From: Bifidobacterium sp. ESL0745
GTDB lineage: Bacteria > Actinomycetota > Actinomycetes > Actinomycetales > Bifidobacteriaceae
Assembly: GCF_029433335.1 (NCBI RefSeq)
Contig: NZ_JAQTHX010000003.1
Location: forward strand, 149,082-213,081
DNA length: 64,000 bases
Direction: 5' to 3'
Shown here: piece by piece, positions 18,910 to 28,428 of the stretch
How positions within the stretch are numbered: position 1 is the first letter of the stretch
Layout of the letters: each line of letters starts with the position of its first letter
The notes under the pieces: model-generated
What the model saw: only the letters and a program-made list of their open reading frames with translations
What the model was told of the DNA's origin: nothing
The model's database searches: none
Made by a program: the position numbers and the translations under genes

Positions 18910-21621
18910 TCAGCGTGCGATCCAACGCTGTGCAGAGTTTCCGTTCTCTGTATAAAGTTGGACTTTCGCGCCCGGCATCACCGACCCAAAGCCAACTTCA
19001 AGATTCAGGCTGGGATTCAGCGCGGAAACCAGCTTATATGAGTTCCCATCCCTTATCGCTACCCACTTCTGTGCGTATCCGCCGCCCAACTGGTTAGGGG
19101 TGAAAAGCTCGAGACTTGCGCCTGGGAATGCACGCCCTGCAGGAACGTCAAGCGCCTTGCCTGATACGGGATTGACAAAGCTGACATATCCAGCTGCATC
19201 ATGGCGGACCTTCCACTGCTGAGTCCACAGACCGTTGCTGTACCACGTCGATATTCTCGCGCCATTCGCGGTTGAACCGCCGGCCACATCAAGCATCTTC
19301 GTGCCATCGTTACGCATGGCGAAATTATATGTTCCGTCAGGAAGGTCATTGCGGTACTGGGCCGCGAGATTGTTCAGCTCTTCGCGAGGAGAACGCATGT
19401 TGTTCACTATCCATTGCTGAGCAGGAGCCCCATTACCACCCCAAAGACGTAGACGGGCACCGTTGAACGCATTTCCGGCGGGCAGATCCAATGCAAGATC
19501 TGCGGCGCAGGCGGAATAGAAGGCATATTGGCCATTAGGTCCTTGCCGCACAGCCCAATGCTGAGCCAATCCCCCTATCGCGTCGAATTGCTGCACCGAA
19601 GCGTCATAGACGGCGTTACCCGACGGGACATCCAAAGCCTTGCCTGAATTGACATTGATGATCTGGTAAATCGCGTTTCCTACCTCGCGGAATTCATAGC
19701 GCTGGGCCCCGCTCCCGTTCCAGGAGAAAACCTGAAGCCTGGCACCATTATCCCAAGTCGAATTAGGCATGTCAAAAACCATATTCCCGTTCATTGCGGT
19801 GGCCACACGCACCGATCCGGAAGGCACACTGGTGACGGAACTCAAAATATACTGCTGAGCGGTAGCCATCGTAGGCTCCCACAATTGCATCCGGGTACCG
19901 GCGTTGGAATTACCGCCAGGAACATCGAGCATCCAATTGCCCATAGCGGACTGGATATACACTCCACCTTTACCGGTATCCCGAAGGAACCAATGCTGCG
20001 CGGCACCGCCAATCGGCTGGAATTGCTGCACGGGCGCACCGTTATAAGTCCGTCCGCTCGGCACATCCAAAGCCTTGCCCGAAGCGACATTCCTGATTTC
20101 ATAACTACCATCGGACTGCCTTGTCAACTGATATTGCTGGGCAATCGCCCTGTTCCCTGGCCAAATCCGTGGTCTTGCGCCATTCGCGCCGGTACCGCTG
20201 GGAATGTCCAATGCGGAGGAATCACGAAGCGTCGTATTGATGAAATACCGACCATCAGGGATATTCATCATACGGTATTGGGAAATATTCGGTGCGAAGC
20301 TGACATAATTCAGATTGCCGAACGCGTTGATATCGACGTTGCCGATGCCGTTAATCCAGCCGTTGTCGGCGTACTGCCAACCGCGGTAGTTCGCGAAGAA
20401 GGGGAAATTAGTCCGTGCGCCGTAGCTCGCCACCCAGCGGGTATTGTTGCGCACGTCCGGCGTATTGAGAGCCGTGTTCAGATAATAGGTATATGAATAA
20501 ACCGACAGGTTGTGGTAACCACCCTGCAGCAAGGCAACCCACCATGTTTTCACTATGTCGTCATTCACCCATGGGTTGGTCGCTGGAGAATGGCCGGTCC
20601 ATGTCCAGTTTTCAAGATCATAGAAAACCGGGTAGCTCAAATCGCCGGGGCTTACTCCTGCCGCACGAAGCTTGTTGACCGTGTCAGCACCTTCGGCCCA
20701 TGCCGAATTATGGTCATACGCATACGAATAGAGGTAAATGCCGAAGGGAATGCCCAAACGCTTGCATTCGTTGATATTGCGCAAAGCCTGATAATCGTAA
20801 CGATTGTTCCAGCCGAAAGCGATACGAATGATGGCGCCCTCGACACCGGAGTTCTTGGCAGCCTGCCAATCGATAACGCCCTGGTGCTCGGAAACATCGA
20901 CGACACCCTTGGCTTGCTGGGCAAAGAGATTGCCACCGCGTTCGAAGAACGCCGGAGTGTTGTTCCACCAGCCCCAATAAGCGCCATACTGGTTGTTCTG
21001 CAAAGCCACGTTGCGCACTGTGCCGCTCGTCGATTTTGAAGCAACCTCGACGTCAGAGGCACCACTCACTTTGGAAGACGACAAGCCATTCGAACTGCCG
21101 CTATCCGTGGCATTGGCATCGCCGCCGTTCTTCTGGACGGCCTGTTTCACCTCACTGGCTTCGACGGGGATGAACCGCTTGCCGCCGGTTTTGGCCAATG
21201 GATCGGGCTGCTGGTCTTGCGTGCCGACCAACTTGGGATCGGTCACCGGCTTACCGGTTTGAAGATTCTTCACCTGGCCGTCGGCGGTCACCGCCAGGTT
21301 CTTGGAAACCACCGTCGCATCATCGGGAACCGCAGCGCTCACCTTGTCGGGGAGCTTCTGACTGGGGTTATCCGGCATTGCACCCTTCGACGCAGCAGCG
21401 GTTGATACGCTCTGATTGCCGATCGTCTTGCTCAGGGGCGCAATTTGCTGCCCGCCAATAGCGTTACCGGAAGTGGCGGAACCAATACCGGCCTGGTTGA
21501 AACCACTCAGGTTCGTGTCCGTAGCCGCTTGAGCCGGCACAGCAGTCAACGCCAACCCTAACGCTGGAGACGCCAAAATCGCCGCCACTTTGGCAGCCAA
21601 CTCCTTCACCTTATTTGTCAT
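18910..21621 (-). CDS. Secreted GH25 muramidase with ricin-type lectin repeats
   Basis: 903 residues from ATG 21621, chosen because GAAGGG lies upstream and a signal peptide (about 1-33, ending VPAQA-A) starts there; the longer frame to 21708 lacks this logic. A low-complexity linker precedes the GH25 domain (about 235-440) with the DxE catalytic pattern: D242 in VVDVSEHQG, and D335/E337 in YDLENW. The C-terminal half carries about nine QxW-type repeats (AQHW, AQQY, AQKW, AQRW, with KALDVPSG blocks), enough for three ricin B-type trefoils. It should hydrolyse peptidoglycan and bind sugars, in cell-wall remodelling or attack on other bacteria. It ends the polysaccharide locus. Confidence 0.92.
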   Translation of the reverse strand: MTNKVKELAAKVAAILASPALGLALTAVPAQAATDTNLSGFNQAGIGSATSGNAIGGQQIAPLSKTIGNQSVSTAAASKGAMPDNPSQKLPDKVSAAVPDDATVVSKNLAVTADGQVKNLQTGKPVTDPKLVGTQDQQPDPLAKTGGKRFIPVEASEVKQAVQKNGGDANATDSGSSNGLSSSKVSGASDVEVASKSTSGTVRNVALQNNQYGAYWGWWNNTPAFFERGGNLFAQQAKGVVDVSEHQGVIDWQAAKNSGVEGAIIRIAFGWNNRYDYQALRNINECKRLGIPFGIYLYSYAYDHNSAWAEGADTVNKLRAAGVSPGDLSYPVFYDLENWTWTGHSPATNPWVNDDIVKTWWVALLQGGYHNLSVYSYTYYLNTALNTPDVRNNTRWVASYGARTNFPFFANYRGWQYADNGWINGIGNVDINAFGNLNYVSFAPNISQYRMMNIPDGRYFINTTLRDSSALDIPSGTGANGARPRIWPGNRAIAQQYQLTRQSDGSYEIRNVASGKALDVPSGRTYNGAPVQQFQPIGGAAQHWFLRDTGKGGVYIQSAMGNWMLDVPGGNSNAGTRMQLWEPTMATAQQYILSSVTSVPSGSVRVATAMNGNMVFDMPNSTWDNGARLQVFSWNGSGAQRYEFREVGNAIYQIINVNSGKALDVPSGNAVYDASVQQFDAIGGLAQHWAVRQGPNGQYAFYSACAADLALDLPAGNAFNGARLRLWGGNGAPAQQWIVNNMRSPREELNNLAAQYRNDLPDGTYNFAMRNDGTKMLDVAGGSTANGARISTWYSNGLWTQQWKVRHDAAGYVSFVNPVSGKALDVPAGRAFPGASLELFTPNQLGGGYAQKWVAIRDGNSYKLVSALNPSLNLEVGFGSVMPGAKVQLYTENGNSAQRWIAR

Positions 21622-22398
21622 CTTCTTGCCCTTCAATAGGTCTTGCTGCTCGGAACCCAACTCGCCGGCATCTGATGGCGCCCGCTGACCGATGGATACT
21701 GTTGGCACAGTTCCTATTTTTTTATCTTCAAATTTGTTCTTTTCGAGTTGAACAGACCACTATCTATTGAAAAATGAGAGCAGCTTCATCCAATCTAGTG
21801 CAAATAGTAATGCCAGCTGAAAAAATACTACCAAACGAGGCAAAAATATTAGCGAAATCATAACAGTTGATTAGAATCGATTGAAAATCAGCACAATATA
21901 CTTGCATTGAGATTTATTCCGTTGGATACGTCAGGTTCGGGTACAACATAACTCAACGAAGTTCTGTGTATAATCCGTGAGCCCGACAACAATGCCAACG
22001 GTAAAACAGAATCGGCGACAACGGTCTGTATCTAATCGATTTTCCTTATAAACGCAACAGCGAATTTATGTCCCCAAAATTATCAAATTTACTATCTTTA
22101 AATCCATTTTGATTAAACTTAACAATTTTAATGTTAAGTTGAACATAATATCTCTTCAATAATCCATAGATTTGCCAAATTTTGTCGGGAACATAACAAA
22201 AAAATGATATCGCGTCACGTTCTGCGAAATCAAGGCTCTTGCGCCATTATCGATGTGCTACACTAAACGGGTCGGCACACCAAAGTGTCGGAAATATCTA
22301 AATGGGTTATCCTTGCTAAAAGGGTGTTCGCTGTAACATCTAATGAACAAAATAGTCCATTGTCTATTGGCAACAAAGCTGATAGGAAGGAATACATC
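21622..22398. other. 777-bp A/T-rich intergenic region between divergent genes
   Basis: No gene is supported. The sequence is markedly A/T-rich between about 21,710 and 22,210. It must hold divergent promoters for the muramidase and for the small gene at 22,399. An AGGAAGGA ribosome site (around 22384-22391) serves the latter. Confidence 0.5.
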
Positions 22399-22800
22399 AT
22401 GGCAGATGACAAAACCATCGTCGTTGATCCAGCACTTTATGGCGAGACCGCAGCCGAGAAAACCGCAGAAGCCAACAAGGTAGCCCGTAAATTCGGTATC
22501 GGAGACGACGCCCTCGCCAAAGTCGAGGATTTCAAAAAAGAACTGACCGACCATAATGCTTGGGATCTGCCGTTTATGGGCTATGTCGACGAAGATGGCT
22601 ACGGCTACGCCTACGTTCCAAACAAGGCCATCGCGCCGCCGAACTGGGATGCACATGCAGCTTTCAAAGCGCTTCCTTACGATGCACAGACCGCCTTCGC
22701 GATTCGCATGCTTTTCACCCACCGCGATGTCGACCGCTATGGCGCCACGATGTTCCTTCATTATGAGCGTAACTTCGACATCAAATTCAAGGAAGACTGA
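22399..22800 (+). CDS. Hypothetical small acidic protein
   Basis: 133 residues starting MADDKTIVVDPALYGETAAE; an upstream AGGAAGGA favours ATG 22399 over the in-frame ATG at 22285. No signal peptide or TM helix is visible. The first ~50 residues are helical and charged, then an aromatic-rich middle (GYVDEDGYGYAYVP), and the protein ends HYERNFDIKFKED. I do not recognise a family. It is monocistronic, followed directly by a strong terminator, which suggests a well-expressed cytoplasmic protein. Confidence 0.75.
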   Translation: MADDKTIVVDPALYGETAAEKTAEANKVARKFGIGDDALAKVEDFKKELTDHNAWDLPFMGYVDEDGYGYAYVPNKAIAPPNWDAHAAFKALPYDAQTAFAIRMLFTHRDVDRYGATMFLHYERNFDIKFKED

Positions 22801-22820
22801 ACTTCGATCACCTATATGCC

Positions 22821-22877
22821 AACGGCACGTTATGAGCAGGAATGGTATGTTTCTGTTCATAACGTGCCGTTGTTTTG
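22821..22877 (+). terminator. Rho-independent terminator
   Basis: AACGGCACGTTATGA (22821-22835) pairs perfectly with its inverse ending at 22871 and is followed by GTTTTGT. It lies 20 bp after the stop of the 133-residue protein. The remaining ~270 bp up to the tRNA hold no gene that I can see. Confidence 0.85.
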
Positions 22878-23151
22878 TCTGAACCTCACAGTTGCCCGGT
22901 GCACTCGTAAAACCAGTTAAATCCTTCGCGACGCTTACCAGCACATGCGCTTTATGCAGTAGACGGCAAACCGGCTTCCCAATAAGGTCGAAGTATTCTC
23001 CAACCGAATCGTTGTTCCTTGTGACTCCTGCCGATTACCGATCCGACCGCCACGCCGACGCTCGATTGCTTGCGAAGCTCGCGGGCTCATGGTATCTTAT
23101 TTAAGTTGTGTGTTGACTGGTCTGCCTGTCAGGCTTGTTGATGTGCATGCT

Positions 23152-23239
23152 GGAGAATTCGCCTAGTGGTCTATGGCGCACGCTTGGAAAGCGTGTTGGT
23201 GTAACAGCCTCACGAGTTCGAATCTCGTATTCTCCGCCA
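23152..23239 (+). tRNA. tRNA-Ser (anticodon GGA)
   Basis: The acceptor stem GGAGAAT/ATTCTCC with G discriminator and encoded CCA spans 23152-23239. The anticodon loop TTGGAAA (23184-23190) between CACGC and GCGTG gives anticodon GGA at 23186-23188. A long variable arm (class II) precedes the TTCGAAT loop. Length 88 nt. A terminator hairpin follows at once. Confidence 0.95.
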
Positions 23240-23243
23240 GTAG

Positions 23244-23283
23244 CCCGGAAACGTTGAAATATCAAGGTTTCCGGGATTTTTTT
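23244..23283 (+). terminator. Terminator after tRNA-Ser
   Basis: CCCGGAAAC (23244-23252) pairs with GTTTCCGGG (ending 23275) and is followed by ATTTTTTTAT, a classic hairpin plus U tract. Confidence 0.88.
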
Positions 23284-23476
23284 ATGCCTAAAATTGCATC
23301 CCCCCTCCGGAAAACGGTTCTATGTTATTACCATGTTATTAAAAAGATATTCCTATAACCCCATCATTCTCGCCTCTTATAAAATCGATTACTCTGTTTA
23401 ATAACCAAATCATCCCTGCTTTTTTGTCCATTTAACTTGCAAAAATGTTAATACAAAGAGGATAAGGAAAATCAAA

Positions 23477-24670
23477 GTGGACGATGAAGTACAAGCAGTC
23501 GAATCGGAAGACGACGACTTAGAAAACGATCCCGAAAATAATAGTTCGAAAAATGATAAGTCGGAGAACTCAGAGCACAACGATGCCGCCGACGATAAAG
23601 AAATTCAGCACGCTTCCTCAAACGATTTAAAACCCAAAAGCCACAAGAAAATTTATGCATTGTCCATAGGAATTTTGGTCATGGTATTTGCGGTTGCAGG
23701 ATATTCGATAGCGGCTTATCAAGACAACAATTCCTACAACAACAGTGTAACAGAATCGAAATCTCTTGCAGGAAAATTCAATATTTCGTACGATACCGCT
23801 ATGAAAACAGCGACTTCGACAGATCCAAACCAATTGTCGGACGCAAAAACGCTTACTCGACTGAAAAAAGAACTACGTGATGTAAAAAAGCTTAAGAAAT
23901 CTCCCGATACGACTCCGGACAGCATATTGCTTTGGGAAACTTTATCCGCGCGAAATGAGCAACAGAATTACGTTTCACGGATTAAAACAGAAATGCCGAA
24001 ACTCGTGACACTCCAGAAAGCCGTGATAAAAAGTCGCGACGCCAAAGCTCTGGAAGATGCACAGGCTGCACTTAAAACTTCTCTAGCAACCGCCAATGCT
24101 TTGTACACGTCATCCGATGGACAGGTTGCCGACAACGCAACCCGCGATTCGCTGAAGCAAACCATCGACGCAGCCACACAGCTCAGCGGTCAAAAAGCAG
24201 CTAAGAACCCAGAAAATCTGACGAAACAATTGACCGATATGAAGGCAAAGCTGAATGCTGCCTGCAAATGTGTGACCGATTCGCAAGGACAGAAACAGCA
24301 GGCGGACGCACAAGCTGCCGCTCGGGCCCAAGCTGCCGCTCAGGCCCAAACCGCCGCAGTAAACCAAAGAAGGAAAACCCAACGCTCAACAACCCCCGGC
24401 TCTACTTCCAGATACAGCTCAGGCCAACGCGGTCCTACCGGACAAAGCGGTCAGGAGAACGCTAATTCGGGTTCAGTTTCCACTCCCGAATGGAACGGTG
24501 AACTGGATCTAGGCGATATCCTCGGTACAGGCGGACCCTTGGGACCAGATATCGACCACGATAAAAGCCATTGGAAATGGGACGGCAAGACCCATTGGGC
24601 TCCGGTCTATATTCCTGGGACCGAGTGTAGTTCGCCAGACCATTGCGACCTGTCAAAAATCACATGGTAG
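23477..24670 (+). CDS. Single-pass membrane protein of unknown function
   Basis: 397 residues from GTG 23477, with a purine-rich AGGATAAGG ribosome site upstream. A strongly acidic Asp/Glu/Asn-rich cytoplasmic tail (1-50) precedes one TM helix (about 59-81). An extracytoplasmic helical region with heptad-like charge patterns (about 95-290) follows, then an Ala/Gln stretch, a Gly/Ser/Thr-rich linker and a short C-terminal module ending with a Cys pair (ECSSPDHC). I do not recognise a family. Base composition is A/T-richer than the envelope genes and it sits just past a tRNA, so horizontal origin is possible, but no duplicated tRNA end was found. The convergent neighbour is the sortase gene. 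Confidence 0.7.
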   Translation: MDDEVQAVESEDDDLENDPENNSSKNDKSENSEHNDAADDKEIQHASSNDLKPKSHKKIYALSIGILVMVFAVAGYSIAAYQDNNSYNNSVTESKSLAGKFNISYDTAMKTATSTDPNQLSDAKTLTRLKKELRDVKKLKKSPDTTPDSILLWETLSARNEQQNYVSRIKTEMPKLVTLQKAVIKSRDAKALEDAQAALKTSLATANALYTSSDGQVADNATRDSLKQTIDAATQLSGQKAAKNPENLTKQLTDMKAKLNAACKCVTDSQGQKQQADAQAAARAQAAAQAQTAAVNQRRKTQRSTTPGSTSRYSSGQRGPTGQSGQENANSGSVSTPEWNGELDLGDILGTGGPLGPDIDHDKSHWKWDGKTHWAPVYIPGTECSSPDHCDLSKITW

Positions 24671-24792
24671 ATACAAGCACATTATGACACCACATGCTAG
24701 GAATTAGCATAAATCCAAAACAGAGGATTTTGGTCTACGACAACGTCTCCGATAATTTCCGAATGATCTCTGAGTTCTGGTTCTTTGTGGAA

Positions 24793-25812
24793 TCAGTACA
24801 GGATATTCTGTGGATCGATTGAGCCTTTCCCGTGTCCTTTCAACTTCCGATATTCAGAATCGACATGTCGGTGACGGGCGGAAATAAGGGCGCTGCGACG
24901 CGTGAGCTTTACGGCGATGATGCCGATGGCGAGAACACCGAGAGCGACAATGATGGCGATAGGCAATGGGTCTCCTTTGGAGTTGTCGGGATTGGGAATC
25001 GGGTCGGGAATGGACTGGCGGGTTCCGGTGATGACAAGGCGCTGCGTGTTGATGGCGTAGGGCGTGCAGGTCATCAGCGTGACCAAATCGCGGCCCGGTA
25101 CCACACGATAAAAGCGCGTATCCTGCGGGTCGATGACGTGGATACCAATCACGCGATAACCCATTGTGTGGTCGAGAGTCTGAACGTAGAAAATGTCGCC
25201 GTGCTTGAGCTCGTTAAGACGAGTGAAAAGCAAGGCGCTGCTCAACCCGCGATGGCCGCTCAAAACGGCGTTGGTGGATTTGCCGCCAACAGGCAGGCTC
25301 GTACCGTAAAGGTGGCCGGCGCCATGAAGCAGCGCATTGTCGGAAGTTCCGTGGTAAATCGGCATATTCACTGAAATCTTGGGGATACGGATACTACCCA
25401 TCACACCGCCGCCGACGTTCAGAAGATTTTGGTATTCGCGGTCGTCCTCGCTTTGCGTTTTCGGCTTGGATGACGGCGAACCGCCGTCCGCAAACGGATC
25501 AACGAACTCCCCCAGCGTCTTCTGGCCGGAGGCTGCTATACGACGGTTATAGGCCTGCGCCCGGCGATATTCGTTGACAACCTTGCCTTGAGGCCAGTGC
25601 TCAACGCGCCTTACGGAATCATCGACAAGCTGGCTTTGCCGATATGTCTGAACCATCCAAACCGTGGGGAACCACGCGACAGCCACGATCAACGAGACGG
25701 CGCAGCATGCAAGCAGCACGTCAACGATACGGATGACAACTTTGCGAGCACAGCTCGGTTCGACGGCTTTGTCACGTAGAATCGCGTCGAAATCAAGGAA
25801 TGGCAAGACCAA
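24793..25812 (-). CDS. srtC: Class C (pilus-polymerising) sortase
   Basis: 339 residues. TM helices near residues 26-54 and 283-303 flank the sortase barrel. The catalytic triad is visible as His187 (LSGHRGL), Cys249 (TLMTCTPY) and Arg258 (NTQRL). The DPF motif at 105-107 matches the mobile lid that covers the active site in class C sortases. It should link LPxTG pilins into a fibre by lysine isopeptide bonds. It is the last gene of the pilus operon, 115 bp after the backbone pilin, with a terminator-like hairpin between that may lower its expression. Confidence 0.94.
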   Translation of the reverse strand: MVLPFLDFDAILRDKAVEPSCARKVVIRIVDVLLACCAVSLIVAVAWFPTVWMVQTYRQSQLVDDSVRRVEHWPQGKVVNEYRRAQAYNRRIAASGQKTLGEFVDPFADGGSPSSKPKTQSEDDREYQNLLNVGGGVMGSIRIPKISVNMPIYHGTSDNALLHGAGHLYGTSLPVGGKSTNAVLSGHRGLSSALLFTRLNELKHGDIFYVQTLDHTMGYRVIGIHVIDPQDTRFYRVVPGRDLVTLMTCTPYAINTQRLVITGTRQSIPDPIPNPDNSKGDPLPIAIIVALGVLAIGIIAVKLTRRSALISARHRHVDSEYRKLKGHGKGSIDPQNILY

Positions 25813-25861
25813 CCCCTAACCGTTTCTGTCAATTATTTTTAAATGAAAGCATTTAATATGA

Positions 25862-25909
25862 AAAATCAGGAGAGCCGAATCCGTAATGGCAGCATTCCGG
25901 TTTCGACTC
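25862..25909 (-). terminator. Hairpin between pilin and sortase genes
   Basis: On the minus strand a GAGTCGAAACCG/CGGATTCGGCTC stem (two mismatches) is followed by TCCTGATTTTTC. It lies 18 bp after the pilin stop and could act as a partial terminator that sets the pilin:sortase ratio. Confidence 0.6.
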
Positions 25910-25927
25910 TGACTGATTGCTTTGGCG

Positions 25928-28045
25928 TTACTCCTGACGCAGGCGGCTACGGGTCAACACCAACAGACCCGTGAGCACCAGCAGCACCACGATGACAAGC
26001 AAGGCAAGGATCACACCTGCACCACCGGTCAGTGGCAGCTGCGAAATCGCGGTGACGGCGAGCACCACGATCGGCTTGTCGCCCGAGACGGCCTGGGTGT
26101 GCGCCTCGACTAAGTGCCAGATGTCGCTTTCGTTGGTATAGGCGGATTTTGCGGCATCGGCTGCATCGGCTTGAACATGCACCTTGAATGTGGGCATGAA
26201 GACGTCGGAGAAACCGGCCGGGGCTGCGACCTCCTTGACGGTGTAATCGCCTGCGCCCAAGCCATCGAAGGTAAGCATGCCGTCGGGCCCGACTTCGAGG
26301 TCCTCAACGAAGGCTGCGTTCTCGGCACTTTGCGCGGCGACCAATTTGAAATGCCCGTCTGCAAGTTTGATGAACTTAAGCGCGGCAACGCCGGCTCCGG
26401 CATTTGTCGACGCCTCGTCAGATTTGGCTTTGGAAGAAGCGGAAACATCAGCAGATAGGCGATATTTCACGCCAGCAAGTCCGGCGACTGCATTCTGCCC
26501 AGCCTCGCCTTTGGCATCGTCCCACGCGGTCTTGGGCTTGGTAATCACCGAGAATTTCCGGAAGCTTGCCACCGAGGCGGGGTTTTGCGGACTGGTGGCA
26601 TTGGAAGCGATGGAACCGTTGTTTGCGCCGCTCACATCGCCGGTGGCTGGGTCAATGGTGGCTTCGGTGGGGTCGGTCGGGTTCGCAGCAGTGGGCTGCT
26701 TGTTGGTATCGCTCGAATAGCTGAGTTTTACGCCGTTTTGTAGCGGGCCACCGTCGGCGTCATCAGTGATTGACATGGTGTAGGTGATGACAACCGAATC
26801 CCGATAATGGAACCTCAGAATGCTCGGCGAAAGATCAAAGACCACATAATCGGTGGAATCGTCGCCCGCGATGTCTTGGAATCGGCCAGCGGCCGCAGCG
26901 TGGGCGGTCACCTTGTAATCGCCGTCTTCGGCGTGAAGCTGAGTGGTGCCGATCATCACTTTTTCAGAATTAACAACATAATGCAAACCAAGCTGCGCCG
27001 GGCGATCGACCATGGTATAGATATAGCGTCGGAAACCGGTGGTCAACGGGACGCCGCCGGTGAGCTTGTAATGAAGGTTGCCACCGATGGAGGCGTTGTT
27101 GGGCCGGGAAGTGTCAAGTTCCTTGCCGACGATCGGCGTATCGTTTTTCATATCGACCAAACCGAGCGTTTCGTTGGAACCGATCTTGTTGTAAGTCACG
27201 CCGCCGGAAGTGATGGCAGTGCTTACCAGCATCGGAATGGAGTTGCCAGCGGCCGTCGGTTCGGTTGCCGCTTTGTCGGCCATGACTGAAACCGCCGGCT
27301 CAGCCACATCTGCTTCACCGGTCACTCCAGACCTTTTTGTCAATCCAACAATGTCTGCCGCGCCGCTGACGCCAGCTGCCCCGGTGACATCATCGACAAT
27401 GTAGATGCCCGGAAGCAGGCCGGAAATGCTCACGGTCATCTTGCCGTCGCCCGTAACCGTGGTGGCGCTTGGAGGATCGGCGGGCTGTGCCTCAACCGCG
27501 CCCAACAATTCCTTGAATTTTTCGCTGTAGAAGACGTTGCTGACGAACTGGCGCAACTTGCCGTCCCAAGCGTTTTCGGTGCTGCCACTGTTGGAAGTAG
27601 TGTCCTCGTTGATTGTGCCATCGTTCGCTTTGCCTGGGAAACCAAGCCACTTGGCCGCGACTTCGCCTACGGGGTTGCCTTGATAATGTTCATCGGAATC
27701 AGTGCCTTTAACAGCTTTCAGCGCGCTTGTGGCCTCGTCGCGAAGCTGCGGGTCGGTACCGACGGACACCGCATTCAGCACGCCTGTCTTGCCGTCCTCG
27801 TTCACGGCACCTTTGGCATTCACGTACGTGCCGATACGCACGGCCTTGAACCGGTGGCCTTCGATCATCGATTTGTCGCCCTGAATGGTGACGGTTTCAC
27901 CAGCGTACGCCCCCGCGATTGCGGTGGGAATAGAGACGAACCCGTCCCCTGCGGCGTTCGCGGCTCCAAGAGGCGCCATCGCCAGCAACGTGGCGGCGGT
28001 GAGCGCAACCCCGGCGAATCTGTGTATGGTGGTTTCGAAACTCAT
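25928..28045 (-). CDS. LPxTG backbone pilin (FimA-like)
   Basis: 705 residues. Signal peptide about 1-32 (ending GAANA-A). The middle region resembles a fimbrial isopeptide (D2-type) domain. Near the C-terminus the E-box YTVKEVAAPAGF (601-612) marks a Cna-B-like domain with an internal isopeptide bond. The cell-wall sorting signal is LPLTG (670-674), a hydrophobic helix and RSRLRQE. I could not find the usual YPK pilin motif lysine, so the polymerising Lys is not assigned. Position between a large LPFTG protein and a class C sortase fits the major shaft subunit. Confidence 0.9.
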   Translation of the reverse strand: MSFETTIHRFAGVALTAATLLAMAPLGAANAAGDGFVSIPTAIAGAYAGETVTIQGDKSMIEGHRFKAVRIGTYVNAKGAVNEDGKTGVLNAVSVGTDPQLRDEATSALKAVKGTDSDEHYQGNPVGEVAAKWLGFPGKANDGTINEDTTSNSGSTENAWDGKLRQFVSNVFYSEKFKELLGAVEAQPADPPSATTVTGDGKMTVSISGLLPGIYIVDDVTGAAGVSGAADIVGLTKRSGVTGEADVAEPAVSVMADKAATEPTAAGNSIPMLVSTAITSGGVTYNKIGSNETLGLVDMKNDTPIVGKELDTSRPNNASIGGNLHYKLTGGVPLTTGFRRYIYTMVDRPAQLGLHYVVNSEKVMIGTTQLHAEDGDYKVTAHAAAAGRFQDIAGDDSTDYVVFDLSPSILRFHYRDSVVITYTMSITDDADGGPLQNGVKLSYSSDTNKQPTAANPTDPTEATIDPATGDVSGANNGSIASNATSPQNPASVASFRKFSVITKPKTAWDDAKGEAGQNAVAGLAGVKYRLSADVSASSKAKSDEASTNAGAGVAALKFIKLADGHFKLVAAQSAENAAFVEDLEVGPDGMLTFDGLGAGDYTVKEVAAPAGFSDVFMPTFKVHVQADAADAAKSAYTNESDIWHLVEAHTQAVSGDKPIVVLAVTAISQLPLTGGAGVILALLVIVVLLVLTGLLVLTRSRLRQE

Positions 28046-28428
28046 ATATTTGCTACCTGTATCTTTCTTTTTCTCAACTGGTACGGATATTGGTTATCGG
28101 CCCGTGTCGCCCTTGTCTCCAAAGGTTCCGTCAGGTCAAATCTTTACATTATGCATTACGTCCATTGCGTTCGGCGATAGCCAGCCACCGAATCACAGGC
28201 CTTCCGACTCGTAAATCCGCAAGCCGGCAAAATCGGCAACGGGCCAACAAGCCAAACGTCGGATCACAAACCTTCCAAATGCTGGCCGGCATACAAGCAG
28301 ACCGACAAATCATCAGGGCTGCCTGCAGATTTCTCTCTTACCACTTGATCGGCCTTGCCTATGCGTCACATTTGTTCAGCCTTGGCAATGCTCGATCCCC
28401 CGGCCGGACGCCCTGTTTCACAATGAAC
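28046..28428. other. 383-bp spacer inside the pilus operon
   Basis: No gene is supported between the large LPFTG protein and the backbone pilin. A possible CAGGTAG ribosome site precedes the pilin ATG. I looked for a homopolymer G tract, the phase-variation device of some bifidobacterial pilus loci, and did not see one. The length suggests a separate pilin promoter or a regulated leader. Confidence 0.5.

Noticed and set aside
23152..24792. Integrated element at tRNA-Ser
   Set aside because: No integrase gene and no second copy of the tRNA 3' end was found within the window.
28046..28428. Phase-variable poly-G tract in the pilus locus
   Set aside because: No G or C run long enough for slippage was seen in the spacer or at the ends of the two pilin genes.
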